This document shows positions 35,993-43,649 of a stretch of DNA of 64,000 nt, in pieces. The position numbers were made by a program, and so were the translations under genes. The notes beneath the pieces were generated by a model that worked only from the letters and a program-made list of their open reading frames with translations, searched no databases and had not been told where the DNA came from. The first letter of the stretch is position 1. Every line of letters begins with the position of its first letter. This DNA comes from Chryseolinea lacunae (GTDB lineage Bacteria > Bacteroidota > Bacteroidia > Cytophagales > Cyclobacteriaceae): the NCBI RefSeq assembly GCF_016735595.1, contig NZ_JAERRB010000020.1:37923-101922 (forward strand), given 5' to 3'.

Positions 35993-38350
35993 ATGGAAAA
36001 GAGCAACTTGAATTTGAGCGCGCGTTTCACCCGCAACACAAAGGGAAACCTGGCAAGGCTATGCTGTGCATTGATCGTGGGTGTGCTCGCCATGCAATGT
36101 TCACCACGCCAACCGTTGCCTGAGGAGCAACCGATAGCCCTCATCCCCCAGCCCATACAGCTGCAACCTGACGCTGGCCAATTCACGCTCAACAAAGAAA
36201 CCACGCTGCACAGCAAAGGCAAAGAAGCATCCGGTGTTGCCGCATACCTGGCCGACATGATTTCCGATGCTTCCACGTTTGCCCTGAAATCTGACTCTAC
36301 GGGAGATGCATCACAGAACAATTCAATCCTGTTAGAAATTTCGGGCACGGGAGGACCTGAACACTATTCCCTCACCGTCACCCCAACCCAGATTCATATT
36401 CAGGCTTCCGATGCTGTAGGCTTGTTCTATGGTGTGCAGACGCTGCGCCAACTGCTGCCCGCTGCTGTAGAGAAAAAAAATAAAGCAACAGAAGCCTGGT
36501 CTGTGCCCGCAGTGTCCATCCAGGATCAACCGGCCTTTGCCTGGCGCGGTATGCACCTGGATGTTTCAAGACATTTCTTTTCGGTGGAGTTCATCAAGCA
36601 GTTCATCGATCGCCTGTCGCTCTATAAGTTCAATACGCTCCACCTTCACTTGTCCGACGATCAGGGATGGCGTTTGCAAATCAATCGCTACCCCGAGTTA
36701 ACCGAGAAAGGTGCGTGGCGGGTTTTGAATAATCAGGATTCGGTATGCCTCGACAAAGCCACCACCAATCCCGATTTTGCCTTACCCGAAGAGTTCTTCA
36801 AAACAGAGAATGGCGTGAAAGTATACGGTGGTTATTATTCCCAGGAAAACATTCGCGACATCGTGGCCTATGCCCAGAAGCGCTTCATCACCATCGTTCC
36901 CGAAATCGATATGCCGGGCCACATGAATGCAGCCATCCCTTCGTTTCCCGACCTGACCTGTATTGACCAGGGTGGCTGGGGGAAACTTTTCACCGTGCCC
37001 CTTTGTCCCTGCGAAGAAACCACCTACGCGTTTGTTGAAAATGTTCTTTCCGAAGTGGCGTCGCTGTTTCCGGGGCAATACATTCACATCGGTGCCGATG
37101 AAGTAGACGAGAGCTCGTGGCTGAAGTCAAAACCCTGCGCGGCATTGCTGAAAGAAAAAAAGTGGAAAACATCGCGCGAACTTCATAGCTATTTTGTGAA
37201 CCGCGTCAATGCCATCGTAACCAAGCTCGGAAAAAAAACCATCGGGTGGGATGAAATTGTCGACGGCAAGGTCGACTCCACCATCACCGTCATGTATTGG
37301 AGAGGCTGGGTTCCCAACGCACCCGCCGTGGCCGCCAGTCGCGGACACAACGTCATCATGAGTCCAACGTCGCATTGTTATTTTGACTACGAGCAGGACG
37401 AGAAAACAACCGAACATGTCTATTCATTCAACCCCGTTCCGGAACAACTGACGGGAACAGACGCCACCAAAATCATCGGGCTCCAGGCCAACATCTGGAC
37501 GGAGTATATCCCTACCGTTGCCCGTCTCGACTACCAGACCATGCCCCGCATGATGGCCCTGGCCGAAGCCGCCTGGAACACCACAAAAGACTGGAACAGT
37601 TTCAACGAACGTCTGCAACAACACTACAGCCGTCTCGACCAGATGAATATCAAATACCGGCTTCCGGATCTTCCGGCGCTGGAAAAACACGTTGTGTTCA
37701 CCGACACGGCACAGCTTGCATTAACCCTGCCGGTCGGCGTTGTGGAGACGCGTTTCACTACCAACGGTGGAGAGCCAACCACACGCTATGAGCACCCGAT
37801 CCGCATCGACTCCACCACCACCGTGAATTTGTTAACGGTGGGTTCCGGAGAAAGACCCGGCAATCGCTACACCATCCGCTTCGAACAACAAACCTACCTG
37901 GCGGCTGTCAGCACACAAGACCTCCTGCCCGGTTTGTCATGCCGCTATTTTGAAGGTCCCTCCTACAACTCGGTTTCCAAAATCGATGCAAAGGATTTCA
38001 AAAAACAAACTGTTGCACCCAACATCAGTCTCCCCACATATCCAAAAGCAAACAGCTTTGGCCTGATCTTCGAAGGATTTATTGACGTGCCGGCAGAGGG
38101 CATCTACACCTTCTACCTCACCTCCGACGACGGCAGCGTGTTGCAGATTGGCGACAGAATGGTTGTGAACGATGATGGATATCACAGTGCCCGCGAAGTA
38201 AGCGGCCAGATTGCCCTGGCAAAAGGCGTTCATCCGATCACGCTGAAATATTTTGAAGGTGGCGGAGGTGGCTCCCTGCGCCTGCTCTACAAAGGACCGG
38301 GCATCGACAAACAAGGTATCCCCGATGGCGTGCTGAAGCGAAGCAAATAA
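35993..38350 (+). CDS. GH20 beta-N-acetylhexosaminidase with C-terminal PA14-like domain
   Basis: 785 residues. A basic N-terminus and hydrophobic stretch ending in AMQC (lipobox-like) suggest a lipoprotein. GH20b domain (about 48-175), catalytic GH20 barrel (about 178-530) with NTLHLHLSDDQGWRLQI and the Asp-Glu pair D369-E370 in HIGADEVDESSW, then a chitobiase C-terminal-like strand region and a PA14-like domain (about 642-780). Releases terminal GlcNAc/GalNAc from chitin oligomers, peptidoglycan or host glycans. Follows the GH3 gene closely and is followed by the long hairpin at 38451. Confidence 0.93.
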   Translation: MEKSNLNLSARFTRNTKGNLARLCCALIVGVLAMQCSPRQPLPEEQPIALIPQPIQLQPDAGQFTLNKETTLHSKGKEASGVAAYLADMISDASTFALKSDSTGDASQNNSILLEISGTGGPEHYSLTVTPTQIHIQASDAVGLFYGVQTLRQLLPAAVEKKNKATEAWSVPAVSIQDQPAFAWRGMHLDVSRHFFSVEFIKQFIDRLSLYKFNTLHLHLSDDQGWRLQINRYPELTEKGAWRVLNNQDSVCLDKATTNPDFALPEEFFKTENGVKVYGGYYSQENIRDIVAYAQKRFITIVPEIDMPGHMNAAIPSFPDLTCIDQGGWGKLFTVPLCPCEETTYAFVENVLSEVASLFPGQYIHIGADEVDESSWLKSKPCAALLKEKKWKTSRELHSYFVNRVNAIVTKLGKKTIGWDEIVDGKVDSTITVMYWRGWVPNAPAVAASRGHNVIMSPTSHCYFDYEQDEKTTEHVYSFNPVPEQLTGTDATKIIGLQANIWTEYIPTVARLDYQTMPRMMALAEAAWNTTKDWNSFNERLQQHYSRLDQMNIKYRLPDLPALEKHVVFTDTAQLALTLPVGVVETRFTTNGGEPTTRYEHPIRIDSTTTVNLLTVGSGERPGNRYTIRFEQQTYLAAVSTQDLLPGLSCRYFEGPSYNSVSKIDAKDFKKQTVAPNISLPTYPKANSFGLIFEGFIDVPAEGIYTFYLTSDDGSVLQIGDRMVVNDDGYHSAREVSGQIALAKGVHPITLKYFEGGGGGSLRLLYKGPGIDKQGIPDGVLKRSK

Positions 38351-38450
38351 AAAAAACTCCCGGTTTCAGGCAACAAAACCGCCGTGCGGCTGTCTGTGAG
38401 TTTGATGGCGATCGACGCTCGTGGATCGTCATGCAAAAAAAATATTTTTA

Positions 38451-38491
38451 ACTTTGGTTATAGAAGGTTTGGCACCTTCTATAGCCAAAGT
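38451..38491. repeat. Long hairpin, 18-bp stem
   Basis: Arms 38451-38468 and 38474-38491 pair over 18 bp with one G-U, loop of five bases. On the minus strand it is followed by a T-rich run, on the plus strand not. A TAACTTTG -7-like box overlaps its left edge. It lies ten bases before the Crp-like gene fragment. Confidence 0.75.
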
Positions 38492-38500
38492 AATATCGGA

Positions 38501-38676
38501 ATGACAGATCTTGAACAATACATCAACTCCTACTTTTGGCGTAAGTCAGGACGACGCAAAAAAGATTGCCACTTCCTTTAAGCCACAGGCCATCAGGAAA
38601 GGAGTTTTTTTTAAAGATGGGAGAAGTGTGTGAACGAATGAGTTTTGTTGAAGCCGGATTGCTTCGGGTGTTTGTT
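38501..38676 (+). pseudogene. 5' fragment of a Crp/Fnr-type regulator gene (frameshifted, truncated)
   Basis: Starting at ATG 38501, the three frames read in turn give a continuous Crp-like N-terminus: MTDLEQYINSYF, then GVSQDDAKKIATSFKPQAIRKG (frame +1 from 38538), then FLKMGEVCERMSFVEAGLLRVFV (from 38608). This is the start of a cyclic-nucleotide-binding domain up to the GLLRVF strand; the rest of the domain and the HTH are absent. Both frame changes fall at T runs (TTTT at 38534, eight T at 38605), so sequencing error cannot be excluded for them, but the truncation is independent of that. Confidence 0.7.
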
Positions 38677-39115
38677 TGCTTGGGGACTGGCCGTGGGGGC
38701 ACTCTATTTTTTAGTGAAGAAAGATATTCGAGGAGCACTTGTTGTTGGTTTGGCCGTATTAAGTCATTGGTTTCTTGACTTAATTGTCCATGTCGCAGAT
38801 TTGCCGCTCACGCCCTTTGGAGACACAAGGGTAGGCTTTGGCCTATGGAATCATGTGGCGCTGACGTTGCTCCTGGAAGGTCTGATATTTTTCATCGGAC
38901 TCTACTATTACACCTCCACAACAACGGCAAAAAACAGAATTGGAAGCTGGGGACTTTGGTCATTGGTTACACTACTGATTCTATTTACACTATCGGGACT
39001 TTTCACACCGCCACCCACAGGACCCTTGATGAATCTTTTTCTCTCCTTCAATACCTTGCTGGCAATTATTGTGGCACTGGCCTATTGGGTCGATGCAAAC
39101 AGAGTGAAAGCCTGA
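38645..39115 (+). pseudogene. 3' part of a membrane-protein gene joined to the Crp fragment
   Basis: The frame gives 156 codons; the first ten (MLKPDCFGCL) are out-of-frame Crp sequence. From FAWGLAVGALYFLVKKD (38675) on, it matches a family of multi-span proteins with SHWFLDLIVHVADLPLTPFG and VGFGLWNHVALTLLLEG, whose members have an N-terminal region of about 60-80 residues with a His-containing first helix. That part is missing here. A shortened protein could still be made, but no native start is visible. The join lies at about 38670-38676. Confidence 0.65.
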
Positions 39116-39286
39116 TCTGAATTCGTCTTCCTCTTTTCTAAGTGATGATGTCCTGCCTTTGTTTTTTGTCTATTTCTCATCGCTGGAAGCGCGCAGGCAA
39201 CGTCCTGTGGCATCGTTTTATGCCCGGCAATAGGTATCTTGCCAGGGCCCATGTGCCCGCACCTGAGGCTAAAATAAAACCAGCGG

Positions 39287-40162
39287 ATGGATCTTATTCT
39301 TAAACGATACTTTTCACGTGCCTTCAAACCACTCAGGCGCTATCGCTACATTCTGTTGCTGATTGTGGTGTTGCTGGTTGCAGGTGTTGTTGTTCTCGTT
39401 GTTACCCGGCCCACCGATAGTCTGGTTACGCATCAGGTTAAATCAGAAGTCATCCAGGTGGAGTCCATCAATCAGGTGGAGTGGATTCAAAGTCCCCTGG
39501 TGAAACCGTTGCTCTACACTCACCTGTCTGGGCTCGACAAGCTGCCTGTGCGTAAAGCCAAGGCAAAATTTATTGCCGCCGTGCTTCCATCGGTGCTCGT
39601 GGCAAAGCATGAAGTGGAGCAGCGCCGAAAAAAAATTCTCTGGCTGCGCGATCACCCCGTTTGGACAGACCAGGACAGTGCCTTCTATCTCGACATGAAA
39701 GGACGCTATCGGGCCCACGACATAAACGATCTGCTGGTGCGCACGGCCACGCTGCCCACAAGCCTCATCCTGGCGCAGGCCGCCGTGGAAAGCGGCTGGG
39801 GCAAGTCGCGCATCTTTCTGGCAGGCAACAACCTGTTTGGGGTCTGGTCCTACAACGCAAAAGATCCGCGCATACCAGCACTGAAGCCCCGAAAAAATAA
39901 ACGCACCTACCTTCGGTCCTACCTCGACATGTCGCAATCCATTGTCCACTACTTCGAAATCATTGCGCGCTCCAGATCTTATCGCTCGCTGCGCGAGGCG
40001 CGGCAGCAAACTGAAAATCCATTCGAATTACTGCCGCATCTATCTCATTTTTCAGAGCGCCGCACAATCTACACGAACGAGCTCAAAAAAATTATCATCA
40101 ACAACAACCTCACACAGTTCGATACCTACCAGATCGACCCGCTATACCTGGTAGAAAACTAA
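39287..40162 (+). CDS. Bax-type glucosaminidase-domain protein, membrane anchored
   Basis: 291 residues. One N-terminal transmembrane anchor (about 20-42, YILLLIVVLLVAGVVVLVV) exposes a mannosyl-glycoprotein endo-beta-N-acetylglucosamidase-like domain (about 125-280). The catalytic Glu is E168 in AQAAVESGWGKSRIF, followed by NNLFGVWSY. This is the arrangement of E. coli Bax, a peptidoglycan-directed enzyme. It is followed after 12 bases by a polysaccharide deacetylase gene, so the pair probably modifies cell wall or a GlcNAc polymer. Confidence 0.85.
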   Translation: MDLILKRYFSRAFKPLRRYRYILLLIVVLLVAGVVVLVVTRPTDSLVTHQVKSEVIQVESINQVEWIQSPLVKPLLYTHLSGLDKLPVRKAKAKFIAAVLPSVLVAKHEVEQRRKKILWLRDHPVWTDQDSAFYLDMKGRYRAHDINDLLVRTATLPTSLILAQAAVESGWGKSRIFLAGNNLFGVWSYNAKDPRIPALKPRKNKRTYLRSYLDMSQSIVHYFEIIARSRSYRSLREARQQTENPFELLPHLSHFSERRTIYTNELKKIIINNNLTQFDTYQIDPLYLVEN

Positions 40163-40174
40163 TGTAAAAACATC

Positions 40175-41245
40175 ATGTCTATCGCCCGGTTTTCATATTG
40201 CCTGTTTTTCCTGAGCACCTGGCTGGTGCAGGGGTGCGCAGGCAGTCATCGTGATCCGGAAAATCAATCAGCCACGCAACCCGAGAAGGAGGTGTTGTGT
40301 TTTATCTACCACCGGTTCAACGACAGTCGCTACCCCACCACCAACACACCGGCCCGCGACTTTGAAACACACCTCGCCTATCTTACCCAGCAAGGATTTA
40401 CTTTCTACACGTTCACAGACGCCGTCAAATATTTACAGTCAGACGAAGCCCCAAAAAAAATTGCCGTCATCACAATCGACGACGGATACCTCAGCTTCTT
40501 CAACCACGGCTTGCCCCTCCTCAAAAAATACCACGCACCGGCCACCCTCTTCATCAACACCAAAACCGTTGGCAGCGGCGACTTCATGACCTGGGCCGAT
40601 CTGAAAACGTGCATGGACAATCAACTGGAAATTGGAAACCACACACACTCGCACGACTATTTTCTAAACAAACCGGAAGGCACGCGCTACCAGAACTTTC
40701 GCGACGAAATAACGCTGAGTCAATCGCTCATCGAAAAACATCTGGCGGTGAAATCAACAGCATTTTCATATCCCTATGGCGAGTTCGACACGCGCATGAA
40801 AACGATCGTGAAAGAAGCAGGCTTCATCGCGGCCGCCGCACAGAACTCCGGGGTGATGTATAGCCGTGGAGATTTCTTCCAGTTTCCCCGGTTCCCCATG
40901 TCAGAAGCCTATTCCGAAAAGTCCAAGTTCATCGAGAAGGCAAACATGCACGCCATGCCGCTAACGGCAATAGATCCCGACAACACGGCACTGCCGGCAA
41001 ACAAGCAACCCACACTAACGCTCACCCTCAATCCGGAGAAGCTGCAATTGAAAAGACTGCAGTGTTTTGTGCAGGGAGGCACATGCCGCTTCACCGTGGT
41101 GGATAAAAACAAAGGCATCGTTTCCATCCAGGCAACACAACCACTAGCAAAACGGCGCAGGACGTTGTATACCATCACCATCCCCGACAAGGATGGAAAG
41201 TGGCACTGGTATAGCCACCTGTGGATCAATCCGAAAATGAAATAA
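40175..41245 (+). CDS. Polysaccharide deacetylase (NodB) lipoprotein
   Basis: 356 residues. Lipoprotein signal ending VQGC. NodB homology domain (about 45-250): motif 1 is TIDDGY with D102-D103 (usual TFDDG), motif 2 H156-T-H-S-H160, motif 3 around YPYGEFD. The Zn-binding Asp-His-His triad is complete, so it is predicted active. A C-terminal domain (about 265-356) is predicted beta-sandwich of unknown role. Removes N- or O-acetyl groups from GlcNAc polymers or peptidoglycan at the envelope. Co-transcribed with the glucosaminidase. Confidence 0.88.
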   Translation: MSIARFSYCLFFLSTWLVQGCAGSHRDPENQSATQPEKEVLCFIYHRFNDSRYPTTNTPARDFETHLAYLTQQGFTFYTFTDAVKYLQSDEAPKKIAVITIDDGYLSFFNHGLPLLKKYHAPATLFINTKTVGSGDFMTWADLKTCMDNQLEIGNHTHSHDYFLNKPEGTRYQNFRDEITLSQSLIEKHLAVKSTAFSYPYGEFDTRMKTIVKEAGFIAAAAQNSGVMYSRGDFFQFPRFPMSEAYSEKSKFIEKANMHAMPLTAIDPDNTALPANKQPTLTLTLNPEKLQLKRLQCFVQGGTCRFTVVDKNKGIVSIQATQPLAKRRRTLYTITIPDKDGKWHWYSHLWINPKMK

Positions 41246-41283
41246 TCCCAGCGGATTCGGACGGTATAGAATCAAATTGTGCA

Positions 41284-41328
41284 ATCAAACAATTGCCACA
41301 TTTGTAGATATTGTGGCAATTGTTTGAT
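41284..41328. repeat. Long perfect hairpin, 17-bp stem
   Basis: Arms 41284-41300 and 41312-41328 pair perfectly over 17 bp with an 11-base loop. No T-run follows on plus (ATCCCCC), so if it is the terminator of the deacetylase operon it is not a classical intrinsic one. The core is A+T-rich (CAATTG). Confidence 0.75.
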
Positions 41329-41536
41329 AATCCCCCGTCGCTAACCCGAACCGAAAAAACAAAAGCCCAAATATTATTGAACGACAAGGAACGCAGTGAT
41401 CTCGGCGATTGACACGTTCAACGTTTGTCATTTCAAAAATGACGACTTCGCCTTTCATCAAACAAATTGTTCAACTCACCATAATTTTAATATATTCGAA
41501 AGCTAATTCCTTCAATACCATCAAATATCTCCCATC

Positions 41537-43000
41537 ATGCAAAAAAACAATAAACTAAAAGGTGATTTTTCGCGCAGAAAATTCCTCAAACAAAGTCTTG
41601 TTGCGTCATCCGTTTTCATAGTGCCCAGGCACGTGCTGGGAGGTGTGGGTTTCACCGCGCCCAGCGATCAGCTTGTCATTGCCGCGATTGGCGCAGGAGG
41701 AAAGGGCGCCAGCGACATCAAGAACGCTTCGGTGAACGGACGCGAAAGAGTTGCTGCGTTGTGCGACGTTGACTTTTCAGGATCAGCAAAACGCTCCGTA
41801 GAAAACTTCCCGAAAGCCAAGCTGTACAACGACTACCGAATCATGCTCGAACAGGAGAAGGATATCGATGCCGTAACCATTTCCACGCCCGATCACGTGC
41901 ACGGACCGGCTGCAGCATTTGCCATGCAGCGCGGCAAACACGTCTATGTTCAGAAACCCATGACCCACAACATCCGCGAGGCACGCCTGCTCACCAAGAT
42001 GGCCCGCGACAAAAAAGTGGTAACACAAATGGGAAATCAAGGCGGCTCAAATCCCTTGCACAGCATGGTGCAGCGCTGGATAGATTCCGGAAGCCTCGGC
42101 AAAATTTCGAAAGTACAAATCTGGACAAACCGTCCCGTGTGGCCTCAGGGTTCCGCCATGCCTGCGCCCGACGAAAGCAAAAAACCAAAAGACCTGTACT
42201 GGGATCTTTGGCTCGGTCCCGCTGAGTTTAAGCCCTACACCCCCAACCTTCATCCCTTTAACTGGCGCGGCTGGTGGGACTACGGCACGGGTGCGCTAGG
42301 CGACGTAGGCTGTCACCTCATCGACATTCCCTTCCGGGCACTCGGACTCAAATACCCCACTGATGCAGAATGCAGCGTGAGCTCCATCTACTCGCAAATG
42401 TGGACACCCGACTATCATCCCGAAGGCTGTCCTCCCTCATCGTTCATCACCCTTCACTTTGCGGCAACAGAAAAAAGCAAATCCCCAATCGAAATGACCT
42501 GGAGCGACGGTGGCCTCCGACCATCACGGCCCGAGATCATTCCGGCAGACAAAGACTTTGGCGGCGCCAACAGTGCCAACGGTGTGCTCATCATCGGCGA
42601 GAAAGGACTGATCACCACAAACATCAACGACAGTTCGCCCATGATGCCCAAACTTTACCTCAACGACGGCACAACGGAGTTCGGTCCCGAGACCGCATCT
42701 ACGGAAGAGCCCGAATACGGTCACCAACGCAAATGGGTCGATGCATGCAAAGCAGGCTTCGGCAGCAAAGAGCACAAGGGCCTCACGTCATCGTTCGACT
42801 ATGCCGGACCAATGACCGAAACGGTGTTGATGGGCAATCTTGCCATCCGCAGCTACATGCTGAAAAAACAAACGGGCAATGACGTACAGTTCTACGGCCG
42901 CAAAAAGTTGCTGTGGGATGGCGACAACATGAAAATCACCAACCTCGAAGAAGCCAACCAGTTTGTAGGAAGAACCTATCGCAAAGGCTGGGAAGTGTAG
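41537..43000 (+). CDS. Tat-exported Gfo/Idh/MocA-family oxidoreductase
   Basis: 487 residues. Twin-arginine signal SRRKFLKQSLVASSVFIV at 13-30. Rossmann domain (about 45-165; IAAIGAGGKG dinucleotide loop, ALCDVD) with the family lysine in VQKPMTHN, then the alpha/beta domain typical of the exported Bacteroidota/Planctomycetes subfamily (GGWWDYGTGALGDVGCHLIDIPF). Binds NAD(P) tightly and acts on sugars or glycosides; some relatives are GH109 glycosidases, but that cannot be decided here. Monocistronic with its own terminator. Confidence 0.87.
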   Translation: MQKNNKLKGDFSRRKFLKQSLVASSVFIVPRHVLGGVGFTAPSDQLVIAAIGAGGKGASDIKNASVNGRERVAALCDVDFSGSAKRSVENFPKAKLYNDYRIMLEQEKDIDAVTISTPDHVHGPAAAFAMQRGKHVYVQKPMTHNIREARLLTKMARDKKVVTQMGNQGGSNPLHSMVQRWIDSGSLGKISKVQIWTNRPVWPQGSAMPAPDESKKPKDLYWDLWLGPAEFKPYTPNLHPFNWRGWWDYGTGALGDVGCHLIDIPFRALGLKYPTDAECSVSSIYSQMWTPDYHPEGCPPSSFITLHFAATEKSKSPIEMTWSDGGLRPSRPEIIPADKDFGGANSANGVLIIGEKGLITTNINDSSPMMPKLYLNDGTTEFGPETASTEEPEYGHQRKWVDACKAGFGSKEHKGLTSSFDYAGPMTETVLMGNLAIRSYMLKKQTGNDVQFYGRKKLLWDGDNMKITNLEEANQFVGRTYRKGWEV

Positions 43001-43079
43001 CAACAGCGCGGATGGCAGATCATTTCCAACACTGAAAGTATCGCCGCCCGGCATTATTTCGATTTACATCATTCTCAAT

Positions 43080-43122
43080 GAGGTCCTCCCATTTTAGTGT
43101 ATACTAAAATCGGGAGGACCTC
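43080..43122 (+). terminator. Terminator hairpin after the oxidoreductase gene
   Basis: Stem of 19 bp (43080-43098 with 43103-43122) with one bulged G and a four-base loop, followed by TCTTCGTTTCTCC. Placed 80 bases after the stop. Confidence 0.85.
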
Positions 43123-43272
43123 TTCGTTTCTCCCCCTTCCCCATTTGGAATCATCCGGTTGGGCGGAAAATTAACAGACCGTTACAGACTGCTGTTCAAC
43201 CGCTTACAAAGAAACCGCTCCAACCTCACGATAATTTTTCTCATTTCATGAAACCTCCATAAAATGTGTTCC

Positions 43273-43303
43273 GTCTAATACATAAGAATATTATGTATTA
43301 GAC
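43273..43303. promoter_or_regulatory. PadR operator (13-bp inverted repeat)
   Basis: GTCTAATACATAA (43273-43285) and TTATGTATTAGAC (43291-43303) form a perfect inverted repeat around GAATA, ending four bases before the padR ATG. Size, A+T content and position fit a PadR dimer site for autoregulation. It would also occupy the ribosome-binding region in the transcript as a hairpin. Confidence 0.75.
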
Positions 43304-43307
43304 ATTT

Positions 43308-43640
43308 ATGCATTCGCCAGAACTACTGAAAGGAACACTACAAACCATAATACTTAAGGTATTAAAAGATCATGGCAAAATGTATGGCTATGAAATCACC
43401 CAACGGGTCATGGAGCTATCCGATGGACGCATTTCACTCACAGAGGGCGCCCTCTATCCCACCCTTCACAAGCTGGAGGCCGAAGGCATGCTAAACACCG
43501 AAGTGGTTAACATTGGCAAACGCGTTCGCAAATACTACACCCTCACCGCCGCGGGCAACGCCACGGCCAAAGACAGGGTGAGTGAGTTTCTCGATTTCAT
43601 CGAAACCATGTCGTCTGTCTTACAGGTAAAGTTTTCGTAA
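43308..43640 (+). CDS. PadR-family transcriptional regulator
   Basis: 110 residues, the short PadR subclass: winged HTH (about 7-80, LLKGTLQTIILKVLKDHGKMYGYEITQRV, LTEGALYPTLHKLEAEGML) plus a single C-terminal dimerisation helix. It is followed after nine bases by an FtsX-type permease whose N-terminus carries the PadR-associated prefix domain, a standard pairing in this phylum. The inverted repeat directly upstream is its probable operator. Confidence 0.95.
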   Translation: MHSPELLKGTLQTIILKVLKDHGKMYGYEITQRVMELSDGRISLTEGALYPTLHKLEAEGMLNTEVVNIGKRVRKYYTLTAAGNATAKDRVSEFLDFIETMSSVLQVKFS

Positions 43641-43649
43641 GCCAAGGCA

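Noticed and set aside
38501..39115. Explanation of the Crp/membrane chimera by an insertion sequence
   Set aside because: No transposase fragment, terminal inverted repeats or target duplication could be found at either side; simple deletion fits better.
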